Source of the DNA: Spirochaetota bacterium
GTDB lineage: Bacteria > Spirochaetota > UBA4802 > UBA5550
Assembly (NCBI GenBank): GCA_025457915.1
Contig: JALOTL010000019.1
Span: 1 to 60,459, forward strand
Direction of reading: 5' to 3'
Length of the DNA: 60,459 nt
The notes under the pieces were generated by a model that was not told the origin of the DNA, searched no databases, and saw only the letters and a program-made list of their open reading frames with translations. A program made the position numbers and the translations under genes. Below are positions 34,596 to 42,356 of this stretch, piece after piece (the first letter of the stretch is position 1; every line of letters starts with the position of its first letter).

Positions 34596-36791
34596 ATGGA
34601 AAACGGCACGCATGACATAAAATTTCTTCTGGGCCTTCCGAAACGGGTATTTTTATACACCGACCTGGTCGCCTACGCTGTTCACATACCGGTCACCATA
34701 GCATTGAGCTATGCGCTCCTGCCGATAAGCGGCAGGCAGATAATGATGTTCTCGGGGGTCGTCCTCGTACTCATCTCCGTTGCGGCGATTATGACCTTCA
34801 TACAGATAAGGGCCCTGTTTTCCCCGGTGACGGAGTATTTCCGGAAGCTCGATAGCGGTGAGGAGATACCGGACACGGAATACCTCAAGGCAAAGGAGCT
34901 GGTTTACGGCGCTGCGAGGAAAAGGACGATCAGCGCCCTGGCCGCCTGGGCCGTGCTGATGCCTGCGGCGATAATTTTTTTCACCCTGGCCTTCAACCTC
35001 ACATTCTCGATGAAGGTGTTCCTGTATTGCATCTTCTTCCTGGACATCCTCTCAATCGGCTGCCTCTATTACCTGGCTGTCGAGGCCCAGGTGAGGAAGG
35101 TCGCGAAGATGGGGGTTTTTTCCAGGAAGATCGCCGGCGAAAGGATATCCAGGACCAGGATCAGCATAAACCTTTCGCTTATCATCGTGTCCTTCGTCAC
35201 CCTGCTCTGCGTCCTGATGATACCGGTCGTCTACAGGATAGTCTACAATTCCCTGTCTGACTCATATAGCGGGCAGATGACCGTCACTGCCGCTGCCGCA
35301 GGCTCTAAGATCGGGGCCCTGCTCGTGGATGGCGCTCTGTCCGAAGACGCGATGAGGGACCTTGATTCAATGAAAATCGGACCCGCCGGATACGTCTATG
35401 CGGCGGATGCCGGGGGCGTCATTCTGTATCATCCAGTCAGGAGGATCATCGGGAAAAGCATCTCGTCGACGGCCGTATGGAAGAAGATATCGGCGGCGGA
35501 ACCGGGCTCTTTCGTCACGTACGACGAGGAGGGCGCCGGGATTCTCCTGTACGTTCAAAGGGACAGGGGCGGCGGGTTCACCGTCGTTTCCAGCCTGGGG
35601 CTGGGACGGATCGAGGAATCCGGCGCCAGGGTCGTTTTCTTCATGTTCATTTTCATGGGGGTTGGGATGCTTGTGACCTGCGGGTCCATTTACATCCTTC
35701 TCGATTCCCGGCTCAAGCCGCTCGACAGCTCCAGGGAAATCATAATCTCCCTCGGCGAGGGCCGCCTTTTGCACAGGAGGGAGAACTACCTCAACGACGA
35801 CGTGGGAATAATTCTTTCGGCGCTCAACGACTTCACGGACAGGCTCGCAGAGATAATCAAGAACATCCAGGACGTCGCCAACGAGATGGCGTCTTCTTCG
35901 AACGAGATGTCAACTACAGCCATGTCGTTTTCGGACAACGCGCAGAACCAGGCGTCCGCGGCAGAGGAGGCGACCGCTACCGCGGAGGAGGTGTCCGCTG
36001 GCGTGGAAAACATCGCGAGGAAGACCGAGGCGCAGTTTGAGAGCCTCAACCTGCTGATCGGGGAGATCAGGAAGCTCGCGGACAGCATAAACGACGTTGC
36101 GATGAAGATCGGCGAGACCGCCGGGATAAGCGGCGACATATCGGTAAAGGCCAGGACCGGCGATGAATCGCTCAGGCGCATGAACCAGGCCATGGCCCGC
36201 ATAACCGAAAGCTCGATGCAGATGACCGGCATCGTCAAGATAATAACGGACATATCGGAGCAGATCAACCTGCTTTCGCTCAACGCCGCGATCGAGGCGG
36301 CCAGGGCGGGCGAATCGGGCAGGGGCTTCGCGGTCGTGGCGGACGAGATTTCAAAGCTCGCCGACGAAACGGCTTCCAGCATCAAGGAGATCGACAGGCT
36401 GATCAAGGCCAACAACGAGGAAATCACCAGGGGGACGGCCAACATCGTGGCCACGATAGAGGTCATCAGCAAGATAATCGAGGGCGTTAACCTGGTCGGC
36501 GAGAGGCTGGCCGGCCTCGCCGGGCAGATGAAGGACCAGATGAGGATTAAGGACGGCGTCAACACGGAGACCGACAGGGTGAGGATGCATTCGGAGGACA
36601 TCAAGCAGTCCACCGAGGAGCAGAAGAAGGCCATGAGCGAGATCGTGAGCTCCATAACCCACATCAGCGAGCTCACGCAGGTTAACGCTTCCGGGGCTGA
36701 GGAGATGTCCGCCAATTCCGAGAGCGTCGAGGTGATGGCCGATTCGCTCAAGAGGGCGATAGATTTTTTCAAGATAGACACGGAAGGTTAG
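34596..36791 (+). CDS. methyl-accepting chemotaxis protein with Cache-like sensor
   Basis: A 731-residue receptor. Four or five membrane segments (about 19-43, 48-70, 111-135, 139-162, 188-213) precede an extracytoplasmic sensor of about 130 residues with a Cache-like core (GPAGYVYAADAGGVILYHP) and a further membrane segment (about 350-373). A HAMP-like stretch and the signalling coiled coil follow, with an intact tip [28 protein letters not shown]. The extra helices before the sensor resemble the membrane part of the other receptor here. AAAGGA fits the ATG at 34596. hisD follows in four bases. Confidence 0.92.
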   Translation: MENGTHDIKFLLGLPKRVFLYTDLVAYAVHIPVTIALSYALLPISGRQIMMFSGVVLVLISVAAIMTFIQIRALFSPVTEYFRKLDSGEEIPDTEYLKAKELVYGAARKRTISALAAWAVLMPAAIIFFTLAFNLTFSMKVFLYCIFFLDILSIGCLYYLAVEAQVRKVAKMGVFSRKIAGERISRTRISINLSLIIVSFVTLLCVLMIPVVYRIVYNSLSDSYSGQMTVTAAAAGSKIGALLVDGALSEDAMRDLDSMKIGPAGYVYAADAGGVILYHPVRRIIGKSISSTAVWKKISAAEPGSFVTYDEEGAGILLYVQRDRGGGFTVVSSLGLGRIEESGARVVFFMFIFMGVGMLVTCGSIYILLDSRLKPLDSSREIIISLGEGRLLHRRENYLNDDVGIILSALNDFTDRLAEIIKNIQDVANEMASSSNEMSTTAMSFSDNAQNQASAAEEATATAEEVSAGVENIARKTEAQFESLNLLIGEIRKLADSINDVAMKIGETAGISGDISVKARTGDESLRRMNQAMARITESSMQMTGIVKIITDISEQINLLSLNAAIEAARAGESGRGFAVVADEISKLADETASSIKEIDRLIKANNEEITRGTANIVATIEVISKIIEGVNLVGERLAGLAGQMKDQMRIKDGVNTETDRVRMHSEDIKQSTEEQKKAMSEIVSSITHISELTQVNASGAEEMSANSESVEVMADSLKRAIDFFKIDTEG

Positions 36792-36795
36792 CTGC

Positions 36796-38100
36796 ATGAT
36801 CAGCATTAAAAAACTGTCGGAGCTCGGGCAGGCCGAGCTGGATTCGCTTTTCAACCGCTACGGCGAGGATTTCAGCTCGGTGATGATAAATACGGTGATC
36901 CCAATAGTCAACGACGTAAAGTCCGGCGGCGACGCCGCCGTGCTGAAATACACGAAGAAGTTCGACGGCGTTGACCCGGGCGCGGTCATGGCCGGGTCGG
37001 ACGAGATCGATGAGGGCTACAGGAACACTCCGCGCGAAGCGGTCGGGGCTTTCCTTGCGGCCGCAAAGAACATAGAGGAGTTCCACAGGCACCAGCTCCG
37101 TGACGACATCCGCTATTCAAGGGACGACGGGACCGTCCTGGGAGTGATGTACCAGCCGATAGAGAGCGCCGCCGTATACGTTCCCGGTGGGAAGGCATCA
37201 TACCCGTCTTCCATCCTTATGGGCGTAATACCTGCAAGGATAGCCGGGACCGGGAAGATTACGCTCATAACGCCGCCGGCGAAAAACGGAAGACTGCCGG
37301 ACGCGGTGGCCGCAGTATGTAAAGTCCTGGGCGTGGAAAGGGTCGTCAAGTCCGGCGGAGCGCAGGGCATAGCGGCAGCGGGATTCGGGACCGAGACGGT
37401 GGTCAAATCGGACATAATAGTCGGGCCGGGCAACGTCTACGTGACCGCGGCCAAGAGCTACCTTTTCAGCCTGGGCGCCGTGCAGATCGATTCAATGGCC
37501 GGACCGAGCGAGGTGCTTGTGATTGCGGACGGGAGCGCGGACCCGAGGTGGGTGGCCTTCGATCTTCTTTCGCAGGCGGAGCACGAGGAGATGGCGACGG
37601 CCATCCTGGTGACAACGTCCCGCGGGCTCGCGGTGAAGGTGGCCGAAGAGATTTCAAGGGACATCGAGTCGGGCGGGGGCCGTCACGAAATGAAAGAGGC
37701 CTCGATAAAGAACAGGGGCCTGGTCCTTATCGCGGACAGCCTGGAGGAGGCCATTGATTTTTCAAACAGGTACGGCCCTGAGCACATGGAGTTCATGGTT
37801 GACGATCCCATGAAGTACCTGCCGCTGATAAGGAACGTCGGCTCGCTTTTTCTCGGCCACCATTCCCCGGTCGCCGCAGGCGATTATTTTTCAGGGACCA
37901 ACCACATACTTCCGACGGGCGGGGCGACGAGATTTTCTTCCGGCACCTCGGTGGAGACATTCATGAGAAGGACCACTTTCCAGTGCCTCTCTGAAAAGGC
38001 GCTTGAAAACGCGAGGGGCCCGGTGGGGATCATGTCCGGGATCGAGGGGTTCGGCGACAAGCACGGCGGCTCGGTCGAGGTGAGGTTCGAAAAAAAGTGA
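36796..38100 (+). CDS. hisD: histidinol dehydrogenase
   Basis: A 434-residue enzyme for the last two steps of histidine synthesis (L-histidinol to L-histidine with two NAD). Visible signatures are VYVPGGKASYPSSILMGVIPA, SGGAQGIAAAGFGT, GPGNVYVTAAKSYL, GPSEVLVIADGSADP, the zinc-binding SQAEHEE, and GPEHMEF plus GDYFSGTNHILPTGG. Length is normal. No other his gene is nearby; it follows the chemotaxis receptor in four bases, an odd pairing that may only reflect position. GGAAGG precedes the ATG. Confidence 0.96.
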   Translation: MISIKKLSELGQAELDSLFNRYGEDFSSVMINTVIPIVNDVKSGGDAAVLKYTKKFDGVDPGAVMAGSDEIDEGYRNTPREAVGAFLAAAKNIEEFHRHQLRDDIRYSRDDGTVLGVMYQPIESAAVYVPGGKASYPSSILMGVIPARIAGTGKITLITPPAKNGRLPDAVAAVCKVLGVERVVKSGGAQGIAAAGFGTETVVKSDIIVGPGNVYVTAAKSYLFSLGAVQIDSMAGPSEVLVIADGSADPRWVAFDLLSQAEHEEMATAILVTTSRGLAVKVAEEISRDIESGGGRHEMKEASIKNRGLVLIADSLEEAIDFSNRYGPEHMEFMVDDPMKYLPLIRNVGSLFLGHHSPVAAGDYFSGTNHILPTGGATRFSSGTSVETFMRRTTFQCLSEKALENARGPVGIMSGIEGFGDKHGGSVEVRFEKK

Positions 38101-38117
38101 CGCGGCTCCGCCGCGGT

Positions 38118-38432
38118 TCAGCAGCACCTGCTGTATTTTTCAAGACGGTCCAGCAGTTCCCTGATTATCCTGCGGTCCTTGAAGGAATAGACTATCCGGT
38201 TCGCCTCCCTCCTGTAGTCCAGGATGCCGCATTTTTTCAGTATCCCGAGGTGCTTGGAAATGTAGGGCTGGGGGAGGCCCACTATTTCGTTGATCTCGTA
38301 GACGCAGCTGCCGCCGTTCCCGCTGCAGGTGCAGTTTGACGACAGGGCGTCGAGGATCCTCAGTCTTATCGGGTTCGCGAGCGCGCCGAACAGCCCGGCA
38401 AGCCTTTCATAATCGCCGTTGTTTTTTTTCAT
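38118..38432 (-). CDS. ArsR-family regulator of the hgc operon
   Basis: A 104-residue ArsR/SmtB winged-helix protein: GALANPIRLRILDAL, then the recognition region LPQPYISKHLGILKKCGILDYRR. Cysteines C34, C36 and C43 sit next to the recognition helix (NCTCSGNGGSC), where ArsR-type sensors bind arsenite or metals, and two more end the protein (SRCC). This makes a soft-metal or metalloid sensor likely. Its ATG overlaps the hgcB stop by one base (TGATG). It is the obvious candidate to bind the inverted repeat in the hgcA promoter. The frame is open upstream but has no support there. Confidence 0.88.
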   Translation of the reverse strand: MKKNNGDYERLAGLFGALANPIRLRILDALSSNCTCSGNGGSCVYEINEIVGLPQPYISKHLGILKKCGILDYRREANRIVYSFKDRRIIRELLDRLEKYSRCC

Positions 38433-38710
38433 CAGCAGCACACCGTTCCGGAACCGGTCCCGCAGCCGCAGCCGGCGCCCTTCGGCCTGATCTTCAGGAT
38501 GTCCTCCCTTATTATCGCTACCAGACAGCCGGTCCCCTTGGTCAGGTCGACCGCGCCGAATTCGCAATTGACCCTGCATGCCCCGCACTCCATGCATGAT
38601 TCGTAATCCGACATGAAGGCCTTCCCCTCTTTTATTTTTACCGCTCCCTGCGGGCAGACGTTCGCACACATCCCGCACCCGGTGCATTTTGAATCGTCGA
38701 AATTTATCAT
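38432..38710 (-). CDS. hgcB: HgcB ferredoxin for mercury methylation
   Basis: A 92-residue 2[4Fe-4S] protein with CTGCGMCANVCP and CMECGACRVNCE. It ends in a Cys-rich tail GCGCGTGSGTVCC, whose final vicinal pair is the known hallmark of HgcB. HgcB reduces the HgcA cobalt centre and may bind Hg(II) at the tail. It overlaps the hgcA stop by four bases (ATGA) and the arsR start by one, so all three are translated together. A plain ferredoxin would lack the CC end, and the hgcA neighbour settles the call. Confidence 0.93.
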   Translation of the reverse strand: MINFDDSKCTGCGMCANVCPQGAVKIKEGKAFMSDYESCMECGACRVNCEFGAVDLTKGTGCLVAIIREDILKIRPKGAGCGCGTGSGTVCC

Positions 38711-39723
38711 GCGGATACCCCCTTTACTATTATGGCAGCGATTGCCAGGACGAAAAGCGCGGCAGTGACCGGAAGAAAATTCTTGATTTCTTTTTTCACG
38801 AGCGAGTAGTTGCTTATACCGCTGTTTCCAGTATAGCTGAGCGCGAAGAACAAACAGCCCCCTGTCGCGAAGAACAGGTAGAACAGCAGCGATGCCGCGT
38901 CACTTGAAAAAATTCCGGTGAAGGCGAAATCCGCCCCAAACCCGACCGAGAGGAAAATTGACAGGAAAAGACCCTTGACGGCGAACCTGTGCCCCGGGAG
39001 CGCGGGGAACAGGAGCACATAGAGCGTTACGATCAGCGCGGTCAGCGGCACCACCTGCCAGTGTATGTCCGTGCCTGTCAGCAGGTGCCATCCGAAAAGC
39101 CCCGCGGCGATGTATATTGAATATTTTATTGTCTGGGCCAGGGACGGGACAAGCGTGAAGAGCCTCTGCTTCATTGAAAAACGGTAGAGGTCTGCGTACA
39201 TGTTTTTCAGGGGGACCTTGTCGAGGTAATTCGGAAGGTCCTTCGCGAGGACCGGCCCGACTTTCGGGCTTATGCCGTTCCGCCTGAGCTCGGCTATGGA
39301 CACGCCGGAAAGCGACAGTTTGGGAAGGATGATTTCCACGCGGTCCGACCCGGTCAGTATTCTCCTGTCGTACCTTTCTATCTGCTTTTTTATTTCGCCG
39401 GCGGAAAACCTGCCCTTGCCGCTTGAGCACCATACATTTATTCCGTCGGTATCAATGACCAGTATCCTCGCGTTTCTACCCTTGAGTTCCCTCCAGAGAA
39501 TGAATACGGTCATGTGGTAATTTGATGTAACAAGAAGGGGGGCCTCCTTGTCGTACTTTTCTCCGGTGAAGTAAAGTCCCGGTTCTATGATGAAGGTCTT
39601 CCTGTACGCCCTCGTCCAGGAATAAAGGACTTTCAGGTAATCCATTTTGCCGAATCCCAGCCTTCTGGGCAGGGCCAGCCCCAGAATCTTTACCTGTGAA
39701 GGCCGGCAGGAACATCCATTCAT
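38707..39723 (-). CDS. hgcA: HgcA corrinoid protein for mercury methylation
   Basis: A 338-residue protein with the two-part design of HgcA. The soluble domain carries the cap-helix motif G-I-N-V-W-C-S-S-G-K (C99 is the expected cobalt ligand), preceded by RRLGFGKM and EPGLYFTG and followed by KGRFSAGE. From about residue 195 there are about five membrane helices. HgcA passes a methyl group from its corrinoid to Hg(II), giving methylmercury, with HgcB as reductant. The common form of the motif is NVWCAAGK; here AA is SS, still next to an intact cysteine. It is transcribed first, from a promoter with an embedded inverted repeat. Confidence 0.95.
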   Translation of the reverse strand: MNGCSCRPSQVKILGLALPRRLGFGKMDYLKVLYSWTRAYRKTFIIEPGLYFTGEKYDKEAPLLVTSNYHMTVFILWRELKGRNARILVIDTDGINVWCSSGKGRFSAGEIKKQIERYDRRILTGSDRVEIILPKLSLSGVSIAELRRNGISPKVGPVLAKDLPNYLDKVPLKNMYADLYRFSMKQRLFTLVPSLAQTIKYSIYIAAGLFGWHLLTGTDIHWQVVPLTALIVTLYVLLFPALPGHRFAVKGLFLSIFLSVGFGADFAFTGIFSSDAASLLFYLFFATGGCLFFALSYTGNSGISNYSLVKKEIKNFLPVTAALFVLAIAAIIVKGVSA

Positions 39724-39753
39724 TAAAATTCTCCCGGTTTATGCTGTATTTGG

Positions 39754-39783
39754 AATATACCCTCAATGGTATATTTTTGTCAA
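39754..39783 (-). promoter_or_regulatory. hgcA promoter with ArsR-type operator
   Basis: Minus strand TTGACA (39783-39778), 18 bases, TATATT (39759-39754). A perfect inverted repeat AATATACC (39754-39761) / GGTATATT (39768-39775) with a six-base centre fills the spacer and overlaps the -10 box. This is the usual placing of an ArsR-family operator, so repression by the operon's own third gene is likely. Confidence 0.75.
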
Positions 39784-39821
39784 GAATTTTTGACCCGGGA
39801 GCCATGCGGCCGTTCGGCGGA

Positions 39822-40946
39822 TTATAAAAGTCCGGCCAGCAGTTTTTTTCCGAGCCGCGAAGACGAAAAATCTATGATCGGATTGAAGAGGCCCATATTC
39901 AGCAGGGCGCTGAAAAATGAAGAGGCCCTCAGCCTTTTATCGAATGCCCCGGCGCAGAGCCTTTGATATTCGGCCAGGGCGGCACGGTCAAGGGTTCCGG
40001 AGGAATAGGCCCCGTATACGGCTTCGGCGGCGAAGCGTCCGCTTTCCATGGCCATTGATATCCCCTCGCAGGTGGCGGGATCGCAGAGCCTTCCGGCCTC
40101 GCCGCACAGGAGCATCCCGCTGCCGTAAAGCGTCCCGACGGAGCCGGATGTATTGATCGGGTATGAATATGCAGGGCCTGTCGGTTCAGCGTTTTTCAGC
40201 TTTTCGGAATAATGCCTTTCGAGAAAGGATTCGAAGGCCGAGGTAAGGCTTTTACCGCGGAGCCTGTCCTCGTAAAGGCAGATGCCGATATTGACCGTGC
40301 CGTTTCCTTCGGGGAAGACCCAGCCGTAGTGCGGGGAAAGATCCCTGTCGAAGACCATCTCCAGCCTTCCGTCGGGGAGATCGAACCCCTTCCACCAGCC
40401 GATTCTTGAAACTATTCTCCTGAGGGGCCTCCTGTCTGGGAAAACCCCCTCCCTCAGAAGCCTGTTGTGGCCCCCCGTGCATATCACCGTCACTTCCGAC
40501 TCAATCGCAGAAATGCCGTCGGTGGCCCCCGCGGCATTGCCGCTGCCGTCGAGAAATATGTCTGAGATGTGGAACCCGGGGATGAATTCAGCGCCGGCCT
40601 TTACCGCTTCATCCAGGAGGAGCTTGTCGAAGATTTTCCTGTTGAGCACGTATCCCTTCAGTCCCGTGCTGAAGACGTCCTCCCTTCCATCAGGGCGGAC
40701 CAGCCTGACCGAATTCATTTCGGCGGGTCCCCTCCCTTTCAATACGCGCGATAGCCCGGTCCTGTCGAGGAACCCGAGGGCCATCGGGGAAAGGCCTCCG
40801 GCGCACGGCTTGTGCCTTGGAAATTTTTTTCCGTCCACGAGGATGAAGTCGCGGAACCCGAGTTCGCAGAGGCGGAGGGCCGCAATGGATCCCGAAGGGC
40901 CGGCGCCAATTATAAGGACTTTTGTTTTTCTCGTTCGTTTCTTCAT
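39822..40946 (-). CDS. geranylgeranyl-reductase-family flavoprotein
   Basis: A 374-residue FAD enzyme: N-terminal dinucleotide fold VLIIGAGPSGSIAALRL, then RHKPCAGGLSP, the family's substrate-side motif, and GEAGRLCDPATCEGISMAMESG for FAD binding. Such enzymes saturate isoprenoid double bonds in lipids or in the menaquinone side chain (MenJ type). With UbiA and UbiD 7 kb away, a quinone-tail role is reasonable but unproven. It is on the same strand as hgcA but downstream of it, outside the hgc operon as I read it. Confidence 0.88.
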   Translation of the reverse strand: MKKRTRKTKVLIIGAGPSGSIAALRLCELGFRDFILVDGKKFPRHKPCAGGLSPMALGFLDRTGLSRVLKGRGPAEMNSVRLVRPDGREDVFSTGLKGYVLNRKIFDKLLLDEAVKAGAEFIPGFHISDIFLDGSGNAAGATDGISAIESEVTVICTGGHNRLLREGVFPDRRPLRRIVSRIGWWKGFDLPDGRLEMVFDRDLSPHYGWVFPEGNGTVNIGICLYEDRLRGKSLTSAFESFLERHYSEKLKNAEPTGPAYSYPINTSGSVGTLYGSGMLLCGEAGRLCDPATCEGISMAMESGRFAAEAVYGAYSSGTLDRAALAEYQRLCAGAFDKRLRASSFFSALLNMGLFNPIIDFSSSRLGKKLLAGLL

Positions 40947-41125
40947 GATATATCCGGCCGTATTCCATTAGTGATTGAAGGATTCATCCCCCCGGCCGGA
41001 TAGTCAATTAAATATTCAAACCGCCCGGCAGAGTTTTTCATAATTATAAAATTGATAAAAATATGATTATTTATATTGACAACATCGGCCGGTTTTCGGC
41101 AAATCTTTTACAAGGGAAATCCGGT

Positions 41126-41172
41126 AATCAGGGGCTTTTTGACGGTGAAAATCACGGCTCCTGATTTTTTTC
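41126..41172 (+). terminator. intrinsic terminator / attenuator upstream of carA
   Basis: AATCAGGGGC (41126-41135) pairs with GGCTCCTGATT (41156-41166, one mismatch), with an inner hairpin GTGA-AAA-TCAC, and seven T residues follow. It faces the plus strand, yet the only gene upstream on that strand ends 3 kb away while the adjacent gene is divergent. A transcript starting in the AT-rich stretch near 41040-41100 (TTGACA at 41076-41081) would meet it about 70 bases before carA. Transcription attenuation of carA by pyrimidines or arginine is the natural inference; I see no PyrR or T-box consensus. Confidence 0.6.
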
Positions 41173-41242
41173 ATTAATTACTCCCGCATCGGGGCTTCAA
41201 AACTTCATGCAAAGAAGTCCCCTTTCGGAACGAGGCTGTTTG

Positions 41243-42328
41243 ATGAGCCAGAAGGCATACTTGATACTTGAAGACGGCACTGAATTCGAGGGCGAAGGTT
41301 TCGGCGGCGATTCCGAGAGCATCGGCGAGGTCGTCTTCAACACCTCCATGAGCGGATACCAGGAGGTGCTTACCGATCCTTCATACAACGGCCAGATAGT
41401 GGCAATGACCTATCCCATGATAGGGAATTACGGGGTCAACGGCGATGACGTGGAGTCCGACAGGGTCCAGGTCGCGGGTTTCGTGGTGAAGGAATACTGC
41501 GGCAGTTATTCGAATTTCCGGGCCACCGGTTCGCTGGCGGATTACCTGAAGGCTTCGGGAATGGCCGCGATACAGGGCATCGACACCAGGATGCTCACGC
41601 TTCATATAAGGGACAAGGGCGCGCTCAGGGGCGGGATATTCTTCGACAGGAAAGGCGCGGTGGAAAGACTCAGGGCCCATCCGCTCATGGAAGGCCTCGA
41701 CCTGGCGTCCGGGATATCCTGCGGGGAGCCGTATGAATTCGGTGAAAAAAAGAGGGGCCCCGGGGTCGCGGTGTATGATTTCGGCGTTAAAAGGAACATC
41801 CTCAGGCTGCTGGATTCAGCCGGCTTCAACGTCAGGGTCTATCCTGCGAAAACGCCCCTTTCGGAAACGATAAAAAAGGGCGCGAAGGGGATATTTCTTT
41901 CCAACGGGCCGGGCGACCCGGACGCGGTGGAGTACGGCAGGGGTCTGATAAGGGATATAATCAAGGAAGGCATCCCGGCCTTCGGGATCTGCCTGGGCCA
42001 CCAGATCATGGCCCTCGGGCTCGGCGGTAAAACATACAAGCTCAAGTTCGGGCACAGGGGCGCGAACCAGCCGGTTAAAAACCTGATCACGGGCAGGATC
42101 GAGATCACCTCTCAGAACCACGGCTTCGCGGCAGATTACGAGTCGCTCAAGGCCTTCCCGGACGTGGAAGTCACGCATGTGAACCTTAACGACGGCACTG
42201 TCGAAGGCCTCAGACATAAAAAATTTCCTGTTTTTTCGGTGCAGTATCATCCGGAGGCCGACCCGGGGCCGCACGATTCACGGTATCTCTTCGACGATTT
42301 TTACAGGCTCGTTGCCGGAACGGCATAA
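41243..42328 (+). CDS. carA: carbamoyl-phosphate synthase small (glutaminase) subunit
   Basis: A 361-residue CarA. The N-terminal half has YLILEDGTEFEGEGFG and GEVVFNTSMSGYQEVLTDPSY. The C-terminal class I glutaminase has the nucleophile in FGICLGHQ, with His and Glu in QYHPEADPGPHDS. It supplies ammonia to CarB for arginine and pyrimidine synthesis; carB is not adjacent, unusually. The start at 41243 follows GAGG; an upstream ATG at 41207 in the same frame adds an unrelated 12 residues. The class II ribonucleotide reductase gene follows in 28 bases, so both nucleotide-pathway genes may share the attenuated transcript. Confidence 0.95.
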   Translation: MSQKAYLILEDGTEFEGEGFGGDSESIGEVVFNTSMSGYQEVLTDPSYNGQIVAMTYPMIGNYGVNGDDVESDRVQVAGFVVKEYCGSYSNFRATGSLADYLKASGMAAIQGIDTRMLTLHIRDKGALRGGIFFDRKGAVERLRAHPLMEGLDLASGISCGEPYEFGEKKRGPGVAVYDFGVKRNILRLLDSAGFNVRVYPAKTPLSETIKKGAKGIFLSNGPGDPDAVEYGRGLIRDIIKEGIPAFGICLGHQIMALGLGGKTYKLKFGHRGANQPVKNLITGRIEITSQNHGFAADYESLKAFPDVEVTHVNLNDGTVEGLRHKKFPVFSVQYHPEADPGPHDSRYLFDDFYRLVAGTA

Positions 42329-42356
42329 ACTCGATATCTTTTAACAAGGTGGAACT

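Noticed and set aside
41126-41172. A known riboswitch (PyrR leader, T-box, cobalamin) upstream of carA
   Set aside because: The terminator hairpin is clear, but none of the consensus elements of these classes can be found.
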